This document shows positions 9,435-18,416 of a DNA stretch of 64,000 nucleotides, one piece after another; position 1 is the first letter of the stretch; each line of letters starts with the position of its first letter. The DNA comes from Brachybacterium tyrofermentans (GTDB lineage: Bacteria; Actinomycetota; Actinomycetes; Actinomycetales; Dermabacteraceae), in contig NZ_JABUXW010000016.1 in NCBI RefSeq assembly GCF_014897585.1, positions 50,035 through 114,034 of the forward strand. Reading direction: 5' to 3'. The position numbers were made by a program, and so were the translations under genes. Under the pieces are notes generated by a model, which searched no databases, was not told the origin of the DNA, and was given only the letters and a program-made list of their open reading frames with translations.

Positions 9435-11207
9435 ATGCACACCGTTCCGCAGCACACTCCTGACGACACACCCAACGGTCACCATGTCCGCCGACGCTCC
9501 GTCCTTGCAGGGCTCGGTGCCGGGCCTGCCCTGGCACTGCTCGCAGGGTGCTCGACGGACAGCGGCGGGGGTGCCGGCGACGTCCCGAAGGTCGACTACG
9601 AACAGGGCTCGTCACCGCTCTCGGTCGAGCTGGGTGCGGAGATCGACGGGGTCCCCTACCCCGAGGGATATGTCGGACCCAAGGCGCGGGAGTCCGAGCC
9701 GTTCGGTGACGGGTCCACAGAATTCACCGTGCTCGCCCGCAGCGAGGCCGGACTGGATCTCGCGACCAACGCCCATTCCCTGCACCTCGAGGAGATGACC
9801 GGGGTGCACATCGCCTATCAGACCGTTCCCCAGGGCGATGAGGGATCCCCGAAGGTCAATGCCATCATCTCGAGCGGGGATCTGCCCGACGCGATGATGC
9901 TGGGACCGGAATGGATGGGGGGTTTCACGAAGAGCCAGCTCTACGCCTACGGCACCCAGGGACTCTTCCTCCCTCTCGACAAGCTGATCGATGAGTTCGC
10001 TCCGCAGCTGCAGGAGCTCTTCGAGCAGAATCCTGACCTGCGCGCTTCCTGGACTGCCCCCGACGGTGCGATGTATGGGATCCCCGCAGTCAACCAGTGC
10101 TACCACTGCGCATCGTCGGCCTCGCGCACCTTCGTCCACCAACCGACCCTGGAGGCCGCCGGATGGACCGAGCAGCCCGCCACCCTGGACGAGTTCGAGC
10201 AGATGCTGCGTGACATGAAAACCGCGAACCCGGACATCCTGCCGCTGAGCGGCGACAAGGACAATCTGCCGTTCGCGCTGATCAGTGCACCCTTCCTCGA
10301 TCTCGGCATCAACCGGCTCCGCAAGGACGGAGACACCATCGTCTACACCCCGTCGGACGAGAAGTTCCGAGAGGTGCTCACGGTGGCGGCCAGACTGGTC
10401 CGGGACGGGCTCTTGGACCCCAACACGTTCACTCGCGACAACGAACAGTTCAAACGCCTCACGATGGATCCGGCCGGTACACGCGTCGGAGTGTCACAGA
10501 TGCCCCACCACCACTCTCTGCTGGACGTGGACTACTACGATCCGAAGTCGCTCTGGAACGAGTACGTGGCCCTGGCGCCGTTCAGCGGCCCCCACGGCGA
10601 CCCCGTCATCCCGTGGAACGAGTCCCATGGCGATGCCGTCGGGCTGGTGATCACCAGCGCCTGCTCCGATCCGGAGACCATGGTGCGCTGGGCCGACCAT
10701 CAGCTCGGTCTGCTGCCGACACTGGAGTTCAGCTATGGGCGGCAGGGAGAGCAATGGGACTGGGCGGGCCCCGATGTGATCGGGATCGACGGCCGCGCAG
10801 CCATGTATGCGGCGATTCCCCAGAAGGATGGCTCGCCCGACAACACGACCTGGCCGGAGTTCCATCCCCATAACTCGAGCATGGATGTGCGACACAGCCT
10901 GGGAGTGGACGAGAAGACCTCGATCGAGCCCGCGCTCTACCGGGCCGGGAAGCTGTACGAGCCCTTCCGGAATTCGCTCGAAGAACTCTTCGTGCCCCCG
11001 TTCTTCAGCGCGGACCAGGCAGCGGAGGTCGGCGAGCTGCGCGCGAACCTCGACAGCCTGTACGCCCAGAACGTGACGAAGATGTGCCTCGGTGAGCTGG
11101 ACCCCGCCGATGATGCGGACTGGGAGTCCTATCTGGCGGCCTTCCACGCCGCGGGGCTCGAGAGATACCTCGAGGTGCTGACCACGGCTGACTCGGAACG
11201 CGCCTGA
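9435..11207 (+). CDS. Extracellular sugar-binding lipoprotein (LplA-type), fucose locus copy 2
   Basis: A 590-residue solute-binding lipoprotein with a Tat-like signal (RRRSVLAGLG) and lipobox LLAGC, Cys near residue 39. It is a paralogue of the 5525-7351 protein and shares the CYHC motif (near residues 222-225) and the LPLDKLIDE block. ATG preceded by GAGGAAC. Having one binding protein at each end of the permease pair suggests two ligands feeding one channel, an inference that could be tested by ligand binding. Confidence 0.87.
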   Translation: MHTVPQHTPDDTPNGHHVRRRSVLAGLGAGPALALLAGCSTDSGGGAGDVPKVDYEQGSSPLSVELGAEIDGVPYPEGYVGPKARESEPFGDGSTEFTVLARSEAGLDLATNAHSLHLEEMTGVHIAYQTVPQGDEGSPKVNAIISSGDLPDAMMLGPEWMGGFTKSQLYAYGTQGLFLPLDKLIDEFAPQLQELFEQNPDLRASWTAPDGAMYGIPAVNQCYHCASSASRTFVHQPTLEAAGWTEQPATLDEFEQMLRDMKTANPDILPLSGDKDNLPFALISAPFLDLGINRLRKDGDTIVYTPSDEKFREVLTVAARLVRDGLLDPNTFTRDNEQFKRLTMDPAGTRVGVSQMPHHHSLLDVDYYDPKSLWNEYVALAPFSGPHGDPVIPWNESHGDAVGLVITSACSDPETMVRWADHQLGLLPTLEFSYGRQGEQWDWAGPDVIGIDGRAAMYAAIPQKDGSPDNTTWPEFHPHNSSMDVRHSLGVDEKTSIEPALYRAGKLYEPFRNSLEELFVPPFFSADQAAEVGELRANLDSLYAQNVTKMCLGELDPADDADWESYLAAFHAAGLERYLEVLTTADSERA

Positions 11208-11251
11208 GGATACCGAGTGAGCGCTCCTGCGCTTATTTCGTGCACGTCTCC

Positions 11252-11289
11252 ACGCTCCTCGCCCCGCGGTCTCGCGGCGCGAGGAGCGT
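11252..11289. terminator. Bidirectional hairpin terminator
   Basis: Perfect 11-base arms ACGCTCCTCGC and GCGAGGAGCGT, with a further CCGCG/CGCGG pair inside. Sits between the convergent second lipoprotein gene and the second fucosidase gene. No U-tract on either side. Confidence 0.75.
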
Positions 11290-11302
11290 CAGGCACCGCG
11301 AA

Positions 11303-12625
11303 TCACGCGCCCGGGCGCTCCGTCGTCGCGCGATAGGCGATGGTGGAATCGGGCACGGGCGCACCGGTCGCGTCGTGGACCACCGCTGCCTCCAGGAGTG
11401 CTCCCTCACCGCTGAGCTCGACCACGAGCGCCGAGGTCCGCACCGTCTGCTCGAGCCGGTGGATGCGGCGCACGCCGACGGTGGCCCCGGAGGCGAGCAC
11501 GGTCCCGTCCTCCAGGAGGATCCGGTGGCTGGTGACGCGCTGCCCGTCCTCGAGCCGTTCGACGAGCTCGACATGGTCGACGTCCGTCTCCGCCCCCAGA
11601 TCGACACGCACAGTGTGGCCGTCGGCCGTGAGCGTCCCGGGATGCGGGGAGCCGAAGCGCTGCTCGAGCGCCGCTGCGAACTCGCGCACGCGCGCGGCGT
11701 CGGCCGGATCGATGCGGCCGCGGCGGTCCGGTGGGATGTTCAGCAGCAGGTTGGCGCCGAGCCCGATCGAGCGGTCGTGGATCGCCAGCAGATGCGACAG
11801 CGACTTGGGCTCCTCCCCCGGCTGCCAGAACCATCCCTTGCGCAGGGAGACGTCGCATTCCGGCGGCAGGTAGACGGCCTCCCCGGTCTCCACAACGTCG
11901 TCGTCGTAGTTGTTGAGATCCGTCGAGGTCGTCACGTACTCGACGGGATCGGCGGCCAGGCCGTCCTCATTGCCCACCCAGCGGATGGTCGCCGGGCCCA
12001 TGTTGAAGATCATCGCCTGCGGCTGCAGCTCGGCGGCGAGCGCGCCGATGGCGTCCCAGTCGTACTCGCGACCGGCGGAGCCCGCTCCGTCGAACCACAG
12101 CTCGGACAGCTGCCCATAGTTCGTGCACAGCTCCCGCAGCTGGGCGAGGTAGAACTCGTCATAGGCGGCGGCGTCCTCGTACTGCGGGGCGTTGCGGTCC
12201 CAGGGCGAGGCATACAGACCGAGCTTCATCCCGTAGCGGGCGCAGGCGTCGGCGACCTCGCGCACCACGTCCCCGCGGCCGTCCTTCCAGGGCGAGGACG
12301 CCACGGAGTAGTCGGTGGTGGCTGTGGGCCACAGGCAGAATCCGTCGTGATGCTTGGCGGTGACCACCACGTACTTCGCGCCCAGCTCCTGCGCGGTCCG
12401 CACCCATTCGTCGGCATCCAGCTCGCTCGGGTCGAAGCTCTCCGGCGTCAGGGTGCCGTCGCTCCACTCCTTCCCGGCGAAGGTGTTGACCCCGAAGTGG
12501 AAGAACACTCCCAGGCCGTCGCGCTGCCAGGTCAGCTGGGCGGGAGTCGGGGTGAGCGGTGCCTGGGCGGTCCGGGGAGCGGGCGGGAACATGGTCGGCG
12601 CCTCGTCGCGCGGAGTGGATGCCAT
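11303..12625 (-). CDS. Alpha-L-fucosidase, GH29, with C-terminal beta-sandwich
   Basis: About 440 residues. The TAKHHDGFCLWP motif lies near residues 90-100 and the nucleophile Asp in ELWFDGAG near residue 179, the canonical GH29 form (unlike FFDF in the first fucosidase). Residues from about 350 resemble a galactose-binding or discoidin-like domain (VRVDLGAETDVDHVELVE). No signal peptide. The ATG at 12625 is chosen; a TTG at 12637 is possible and neither has a clear Shine-Dalgarno. Probably hydrolyses a different fucosyl linkage from the operon enzyme, given the divergence. Confidence 0.88.
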   Translation of the reverse strand: MASTPRDEAPTMFPPAPRTAQAPLTPTPAQLTWQRDGLGVFFHFGVNTFAGKEWSDGTLTPESFDPSELDADEWVRTAQELGAKYVVVTAKHHDGFCLWPTATTDYSVASSPWKDGRGDVVREVADACARYGMKLGLYASPWDRNAPQYEDAAAYDEFYLAQLRELCTNYGQLSELWFDGAGSAGREYDWDAIGALAAELQPQAMIFNMGPATIRWVGNEDGLAADPVEYVTTSTDLNNYDDDVVETGEAVYLPPECDVSLRKGWFWQPGEEPKSLSHLLAIHDRSIGLGANLLLNIPPDRRGRIDPADAARVREFAAALEQRFGSPHPGTLTADGHTVRVDLGAETDVDHVELVERLEDGQRVTSHRILLEDGTVLASGATVGVRRIHRLEQTVRTSALVVELSGEGALLEAAVVHDATGAPVPDSTIAYRATTERPGA

Positions 12626-12779
12626 GGGATCAGTCAACCAAAGATCGGGCCTTTAGGGGAAGCCCGTCCACGTTGTTCTCGGCTTCCGTCGCGCCAGTTC
12701 CCGGGACCGCCTCTTGCTTACCCCCAGACATCGGGCCTCTGCGGCACGAGACGGTGGAACAGCTCACAGCTGCGCCCGC

Positions 12780-12785
12780 TACCCT
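12780..12785 (+). promoter_or_regulatory. Candidate -10 for a leaderless DUF624 transcript
   Basis: TACCCT followed by 7 bases and then the ATG at 12793; no Shine-Dalgarno precedes the ATG. Confidence 0.35.
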
Positions 12786-12792
12786 TTCCTCC

Positions 12793-13470
12793 ATGAGTCG
12801 ATCCGGAGCGCCCGCGGGCCCGACGCATGTCCCCGCCTGGGTCATGCACATGAACGAGATGATCGAGCACGTCTATCTGGTGCTGCGGATCAACATCGTC
12901 TGGACCCTGCTCAGCCTCCTGGGCCTGATCGTGGCGGGCGTCGCACCGGCCGGCGCGGCCGCGGGCGACGCCTTCATCGCCTCGCGGCACGGAGCGCCGG
13001 TGAAGGTGCTGCCTCTGATGTGGGAGAGCTACCGCCGTCAGTTCGTCAGCGCCAACCTCCGGATGCTGCCTCTCATGGTGGTCCAGCTCGGCTCGGCGTC
13101 GATGATCTGGATCGTGCTGGGCGGAGGCGCCGCGAACTCGACGATGGCCGTCGTCCTGTCCGGGATCGCCGTCGTGAGCGCCGCCTGGTCCACGGTCAGC
13201 GTCGCCCTCCTGATGACGGTCCCGCGGGTCCGTCGCCAGGACGTCCTGGTGGCGTGGCGGCTGGCGATCCTCCTCCCCGGGGCCGTGCCCCTGCGCTTCA
13301 TCGGTCTGATCCTCCTGCTCGCCGTGTGGATCGTCGTGTGCACCGTCCTCTGGCCGGTCGCCCTGCTGGTGGGCGCGGCCACGGGGATCGATATCGCCAC
13401 GACCCTGCTGAGCCGACGGGTCGAGCTGCTGCTGGAAGATCTCGAGGCCTCCCGCGCCGTCACCGTCTGA
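12793..13470 (+). CDS. DUF624 (YesL-like) membrane protein
   Basis: A 225-residue integral membrane protein with about five hydrophobic segments. The opening (MNEMIEHVYLVLRINIVW) and the conserved ASRHG and WESYRRQFVSANLRML regions match the DUF624/YesL family, which is repeatedly found beside LplB-type oligosaccharide importers. Its position next to the fucose island suggests an accessory role in that uptake. Molecular function is unknown. It is divergent from the second fucosidase. Confidence 0.75.
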   Translation: MSRSGAPAGPTHVPAWVMHMNEMIEHVYLVLRINIVWTLLSLLGLIVAGVAPAGAAAGDAFIASRHGAPVKVLPLMWESYRRQFVSANLRMLPLMVVQLGSASMIWIVLGGGAANSTMAVVLSGIAVVSAAWSTVSVALLMTVPRVRRQDVLVAWRLAILLPGAVPLRFIGLILLLAVWIVVCTVLWPVALLVGAATGIDIATTLLSRRVELLLEDLEASRAVTV

Positions 13471-13618
13471 CGCCTCCCGGAGTCGGCCGACGGGCGGCGG
13501 TGCGCCCTCCCACCCGGTCGACAAGGGATACGCTGGACGCCACGGCCGCCCCATCGCGCGCGAGAGATCACGCAGCGCTCCCCGGGTGCGCCTCCCGAGC
13601 TAGCTGGAACGGAGAACC

Positions 13619-15103
13619 ATGTCAGACCTTGACGTCACCCGTGCGGATGCGGTGCTGATCGGCGGGGGGATCGCGAGCGCCACCCTCGCCGCGATGCTCA
13701 CCGAGCTCGAGCCCGACTGGAACATCGAGGTGCTCGAGAAGCTCGACGGCCTCGGCCAGGAATCCAGCGACGGCTGGAACAACGCCGGCACCGGGCACAG
13801 CGCCCTGTGCGAGCTCAACTACACCCCGCAGGACGTCGACGGCTCGGTCAGCCCGGCCAAGGCGATCTCCATCAACGAGCAGTTCCAGGTGTCGCGCCAG
13901 TTCTGGGCGCACCTGGTGGAGACCGGCCGGATCGGCGATCCCTCCACCTTCATCCACGCCGTGCCGCACATGAGCTTCGTGCACGGGATGGAGAACGTGG
14001 ACTACCTCCGTCGTCGCCACGAGGCGCTCTCGACGCACCCGCTGTTCGACCGTATGGACTTCACCACCGAGCACCGCCAGCTCTCGGAGTGGGCACCGCT
14101 GGTCACCGAGGGTCGACCGGTCACCGAGACGGTCGCCGCCACCTATTCCCCTGACGGCACCGACGTCGACTTCGGGACCCTGACCACCCAGCTGCTGGAC
14201 TACGCCGGGAGCCACGGCACCACCGTCTCCACCGGCTCCGAGGTCATCGACCTGCGCCGGATGGGCACGGACTGGGGCGTCATGGTCCGCTCCACGGCCG
14301 ACGACTCGATCCGCGTCGTCCGCGCCCCGATGGTGTTCGTCGGAGCGGGCGGCGCCGCACTGCCCCTGCTCCAGAAGTCCGGGATCGAGGAGATCCGCGG
14401 CTTCGGCGGCTTCCCGATCTCCGGGCAGTGGCTGCGCTGCACCGACCCCTCGGTGATCGCACGGCACGACGCGAAGGTGTACGGCAAGGCCGCCGTCGGG
14501 GCGCCGCCGATGAGCGTCCCCCACCTCGACACCCGGTACGTGGACGGCCAGCGCTCGCTCATGTTCGGCCCCTACGCGGGCTGGTCGCCGAAGTTCCTCA
14601 AGTCCGGCAGCTACATGGACCTGTTCGAGTCCATCAAGCCGTCCAACATCACCCAGATGATGGCGGTCGCCCCGCCGAACCTCGACCTCATGGTCTACCT
14701 GGGCTCCCAGCTCGCCGCGACCCGCCATCAGCGGTTCGACGCCCTGCTGGAGTACATGCCCGACGCCCGCGAGGCCGACTGGGAGGAGGTCACCGCCGGG
14801 CAGCGCGTCCAGGTGATCGCTCCTGACGCCTCCAAGCACGGAGTCCTCCAGTTCGGCACTCAGCTGATCAGCGCCGCCGACGGCTCGATCGGCGGCATGC
14901 TGGGCGCCTCGCCCGGTGCGTCGACCGCCACGAGCATCATGCTGAACCTGCTCGGGAAGATGTTCCCGGAGCGGATCGAGCAGTGGCGCCCGACCATCAC
15001 GAAGATGGTTCCCAGCTGGGGCACCCATCTGGCCGAGGATGCCGACGCCGCGCATCGTTCGCTGCAGGCCACGGCCGCATCACTGGGGCTCGAGCACCCC
15101 TGA
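13619..15103 (+). CDS. mqo: Malate:quinone oxidoreductase
   Basis: A 494-residue FAD-dependent membrane-associated enzyme that oxidises malate to oxaloacetate and passes electrons to menaquinone. The FAD-binding glycine motif VLIGGGIASATLAAML is at residues 13-28. Family blocks SSDGWNNAGTGHSALCELNYTP, FGPYAGWSPKFLK and the C-terminal LGASPGASTAT are all present. Length is usual for Mqo. ATG preceded by GGAGAACC. Monocistronic by position, with a hairpin 6 bases after the stop. Confidence 0.95.
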   Translation: MSDLDVTRADAVLIGGGIASATLAAMLTELEPDWNIEVLEKLDGLGQESSDGWNNAGTGHSALCELNYTPQDVDGSVSPAKAISINEQFQVSRQFWAHLVETGRIGDPSTFIHAVPHMSFVHGMENVDYLRRRHEALSTHPLFDRMDFTTEHRQLSEWAPLVTEGRPVTETVAATYSPDGTDVDFGTLTTQLLDYAGSHGTTVSTGSEVIDLRRMGTDWGVMVRSTADDSIRVVRAPMVFVGAGGAALPLLQKSGIEEIRGFGGFPISGQWLRCTDPSVIARHDAKVYGKAAVGAPPMSVPHLDTRYVDGQRSLMFGPYAGWSPKFLKSGSYMDLFESIKPSNITQMMAVAPPNLDLMVYLGSQLAATRHQRFDALLEYMPDAREADWEEVTAGQRVQVIAPDASKHGVLQFGTQLISAADGSIGGMLGASPGASTATSIMLNLLGKMFPERIEQWRPTITKMVPSWGTHLAEDADAAHRSLQATAASLGLEHP

Positions 15104-15108
15104 GCCCA

Positions 15109-15137
15109 CCGTCGGCGCCTCCCCGGGGCGCCGACGG
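15109..15137 (+). terminator. Hairpin terminator after mqo
   Basis: Perfect 11-base arms CCGTCGGCGCC and GGCGCCGACGG with a 7-base loop, between mqo and lutA. Confidence 0.7.
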
Positions 15138-15211
15138 GCCCTCGTCGCGGACGGACCGCGGCACGTCACCGTCGACCACCCACCCGGCAGGACCAGGAAG
15201 AAGGAACCCGG

Positions 15212-16006
15212 ATGCGAATCTCCTTGATGACCACGTGCCTGGTGGACGTGATGGCACCGGACGTCGCCCGGGCCACCGTCACCCTGCTCGAGCGGCTCGG
15301 GCACCAGGTCGTCTTCGACAAGCGGCAGACCTGCTGCGGGCAGATGCACACCAACACCGGGTACTACTCCGAGGCCGCCCCGGTGGTGCGCAGCTTCGTG
15401 GACACCTTCGAGCCGTCCCTGGACAGCATCGATGCGATCGTCATGCCCTCGGGGTCCTGCGCCGGCTGCGTGCGCGAGCAGCACCAGCTCGTGGCACAGC
15501 ACGAGGAGGACGCCGTGCTGGAGGAACGGGTGGCCGCCGTCTCGGCGAAGACCTACGAGCTCTCCGAGCTGCTCGTGGACGTGCTCAAGGTGACCGACGT
15601 CGGCGCCTACTTCCCGCACAGCGTCACCTACCACCCCACCTGCCATTCGATGCGCGTGCTCAAGGTCGGGGCGCGCCCGCTGAAGCTGCTCCGGGCGGTC
15701 GAGGGCATCGACATCCGCAACCTCCCCGAGTCCGACTCCTGCTGCGGCTTCGGCGGCACCTTCTCGGTGAAGAACGACGCGACCTCCGATGCGATGGTCA
15801 CCGACAAAGCGGCCAACGTGGTCTCCACCGGCGCCGAGTTCGTGGTCGCCGGTGACGCCTCGTGCCTGATGAACATCGGCGGCAAGCTGCGCCGCACGAA
15901 CAGCAACGCCACAGGACCGCAGGCCGTGCACCTCGTCCAGATCCTCGCCTCCACCCAGGAGGATCCCTTCATCCCATCCGAGACCATCCTGGGAAGGGCC
16001 TCATGA
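15212..16006 (+). CDS. lutA: L-lactate oxidation complex subunit LutA (CCG-domain iron-sulfur protein)
   Basis: A 264-residue protein with two CCG-type cysteine modules: TCCGQMHTNTGYY near residue 35 and SCCGFGGTFSVKN near residue 178, each with partner Cys residues (SGSCAGC, HPTCHSM). This is the YkgE/LutA subunit of the LutABC lactate dehydrogenase, which oxidises L-lactate to pyruvate. ATGA overlap with lutB. Confidence 0.93.
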   Translation: MRISLMTTCLVDVMAPDVARATVTLLERLGHQVVFDKRQTCCGQMHTNTGYYSEAAPVVRSFVDTFEPSLDSIDAIVMPSGSCAGCVREQHQLVAQHEEDAVLEERVAAVSAKTYELSELLVDVLKVTDVGAYFPHSVTYHPTCHSMRVLKVGARPLKLLRAVEGIDIRNLPESDSCCGFGGTFSVKNDATSDAMVTDKAANVVSTGAEFVVAGDASCLMNIGGKLRRTNSNATGPQAVHLVQILASTQEDPFIPSETILGRAS

Positions 16007-17541
16007 GCACCGTCGACCTCGGCATCCCGACGATCCGCCCCCAGTACGCCTCGCCGTCCTCGAACCTGCGCGGCACGCAGTCCTTCCCGGAGGCCGCGCG
16101 CGGTGAACTCGATGACGAGACGCTGCGCGGGAACCTCAGCCACGCCACCTCCACCATCCAGTCCAAGCGGGCGTCGGCGGTGCGCGAGGTGCGTGACTGG
16201 CAGAAGCTCCGCAACGCCGGCAGCGCCCTGAAGTGGCAGGTCACCGATCATCTCCCGGAGCTGCTGGAGCAGCTCGAGGAGTCCGTGACCGCTGCCGGCG
16301 GCGTGGTGCACTGGGCCCGTGACGGCGACGAGGCCGGAGAGATCGTGACCCGTCTCGCCCTCGAGCGCGGCGCCGAGGAGATCCTCAAGGTGAAGTCGAT
16401 GGCGACCCAGGAGATCGCCCTGGACGAGACCCTCGAGCACGCCGGGATCCGCACCATCGAGTCGGACCTCGCCGAGCTCATCGTGCAGCTCGCCGGCGAC
16501 ACCCCCTCCCACATCCTCGTCCCCGCGATCCACCGCAACCGCGCCGAGATCCGCGAGATCTTCCTGCGGGCGATGCCGGACCTGGATCCGTCGATCACCG
16601 ACGAGCCCGCGGAGCTGGCGGACGCGGCGCGTCGCTTCCTGCGCGAGAAGTTCCTGGACATGCCGGGATCGGTCGCGATCTCCGGGGCGAACTTCGCCGT
16701 CGCGGACACCGGAACCCTCGTGATCGTCGAGTCCGAGGGCAACGGCCGCATGTGCCTCACCCTGCCCAGGACCCTCATCTCCGTGGTCGGGATCGAGAAG
16801 ATCATCCCGTCGTTCCAGGACCTCGAAGTGTTCCTGCAGCTGCTGCCGCGCTCCTCCACCGGGGAGCGGATGAACCCCTACACGACGCTGTTCACGGGAG
16901 TCACCCCGGGCGACGGCCCCGAGGAGTTCCATCTGGTGCTGCTGGACAACGGCCGCAGCGCCGTGCTCGAGGACCCGGAGGGCCGCAGCGCCCTGCACTG
17001 CATCCGCTGCTCGGCCTGCCTGAACGTGTGCCCGGTCTACACCCGGACCGGCGGCCATGCCTACGGCTCCACCTACCCCGGTCCGATCGGGGCGATCCTC
17101 TCGCCGCAGATGACGGGCATGCACGGGCCGGACGACCCCAACACCTCGCTCCCCTACGCCTCGAGCCTCTGCGGTGCCTGCTACGACGTGTGCCCCGTGA
17201 AGATCGACATCCCCAAGATCCTCGTGCACCTGCGCGCGGAGGAGGTTGACCAGCGCCGGGAGACCAAGGGCGAGTTCCGCGGCACCTGGGACGTGGCGAT
17301 GAAGGGTGCCAGCACCCTGATGAGCTCCCCCGGCGCCTATGACAAGGCGGTGCGCGCCGCCGGCCCGCTCTCGAAGGTGCTGCGCGGCAAGAACATCGGG
17401 AAGGTTCCCGGGGCTGTCCCGCTGGTCCCGGGATGGACCGACCACCGGGACCTGCCCAAGCCCGGTCAGTCCTTCCGCAGCTGGTGGGACGCCCGCGAGA
17501 AGGACGACGACGCCCCCACCCGCGGCGAGGAGCAGGCATGA
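16003..17541 (+). CDS. lutB: L-lactate oxidation complex subunit LutB (iron-sulfur electron-transfer protein)
   Basis: A 512-residue protein. The N-terminal LutB/DUF162 region contains IVESEGNGRMCLTLPRTLI. Two 4Fe-4S motifs follow, CIRCSACLNVCPVY and CGACYDVCPVK, near residues 330-400. Extended C-terminal tail ends in acidic residues. Overlaps lutA and lutC by four bases on each side, consistent with stoichiometric translation of a complex. Confidence 0.94.
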   Translation: MSTVDLGIPTIRPQYASPSSNLRGTQSFPEAARGELDDETLRGNLSHATSTIQSKRASAVREVRDWQKLRNAGSALKWQVTDHLPELLEQLEESVTAAGGVVHWARDGDEAGEIVTRLALERGAEEILKVKSMATQEIALDETLEHAGIRTIESDLAELIVQLAGDTPSHILVPAIHRNRAEIREIFLRAMPDLDPSITDEPAELADAARRFLREKFLDMPGSVAISGANFAVADTGTLVIVESEGNGRMCLTLPRTLISVVGIEKIIPSFQDLEVFLQLLPRSSTGERMNPYTTLFTGVTPGDGPEEFHLVLLDNGRSAVLEDPEGRSALHCIRCSACLNVCPVYTRTGGHAYGSTYPGPIGAILSPQMTGMHGPDDPNTSLPYASSLCGACYDVCPVKIDIPKILVHLRAEEVDQRRETKGEFRGTWDVAMKGASTLMSSPGAYDKAVRAAGPLSKVLRGKNIGKVPGAVPLVPGWTDHRDLPKPGQSFRSWWDAREKDDDAPTRGEEQA

Positions 17542-18416
17542 GCGACTGGACGGACCAGCGACCGGTCCACACTCCCGGGATGAGCGCCAAAGAGGAGATC
17601 CTCGCCCGCGTGCGCACCGCCCTCGCGGCCCCGCGCCGTGACGCCGTCACCGAGGCGGAGGACGTTCCCCGCGACTATCAGCGCGCCGACGCCAAGCAGG
17701 AGGTCTCCACCGACCGGGGCAAGGTGCGCGACGTGCTGGTGCAACGCCTCGAGGACTACACCGCCGTCGTGCATCGCACCACGGCCGACGGGATCCCGGC
17801 GGCGATCGCCACCGCCCTCGGCTCCGCACGCCGCGTCATCGTGCCGCCGGGGCTGCCGGAGACCTGGACCGGGTCCGTGGACGCGACGGTGATCCAGGAC
17901 GACGGCACCGCCTCCCCCCGGGACCTCGACGCGATCGACGCCGTCCTCACCGGCTGCCACACCGCGATCGCCCTCACCGGCACCATCGCGCTGCGCGGCG
18001 ACGACCGCGGGGGCCGACGGGCGATCACCCTGGTCCCCGATCACCACATCGTGGTCGTCGAGGACGAGCAGGTGGTGCTCGGCGTCCCCAAGGGCATCGA
18101 ACGCCTGGGCACCGACCCCGGAGCACCCTGGACGTTGATCTCCGGGCCCAGCGCCACCAGCGACATCGAGCTCAGCCGCGTCGAAGGCGTGCACGGGCCG
18201 CGACGGCTCGACGTCGTGCTCGTCGAGCCGTCCCCCGAGCCCGAGCCCGGGTCAGATTCCGACTCACAGTCCGGACCGGGGTCCGAATCAGGGTCCGGAA
18301 CGACGCCGGGATCAGAGTCAGATTCCGGGCCCATGCATCCGGCCGCGCCGGAGAGCAGAGAACGGCGCACCCAGCGCACCCCTTCCGATCAGGACCACCA
18401 GGAGAAGACCGCATGA
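17538..18416 (+). CDS. lutC: L-lactate oxidation complex subunit LutC with low-complexity C-terminal tail
   Basis: A 292-residue LUD-domain protein. The core to about residue 230 has the family segments (AIALTGTIALRGDDRGGRRAITLVPDHHIVVV and ISGPSATSDIELSRVEGVHGP). Beyond it is a tail of about 60 residues made of Ser/Asp/Glu/Gly/Pro repeats, which ordinary LutC lacks; the core alone already equals usual LutC length. The tail overlaps the mutarotase start by four bases, so it may be a read-through of repetitive DNA into the operon junction. Confidence 0.9.
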   Translation: MSDWTDQRPVHTPGMSAKEEILARVRTALAAPRRDAVTEAEDVPRDYQRADAKQEVSTDRGKVRDVLVQRLEDYTAVVHRTTADGIPAAIATALGSARRVIVPPGLPETWTGSVDATVIQDDGTASPRDLDAIDAVLTGCHTAIALTGTIALRGDDRGGRRAITLVPDHHIVVVEDEQVVLGVPKGIERLGTDPGAPWTLISGPSATSDIELSRVEGVHGPRRLDVVLVEPSPEPEPGSDSDSQSGPGSESGSGTTPGSESDSGPMHPAAPESRERRTQRTPSDQDHQEKTA

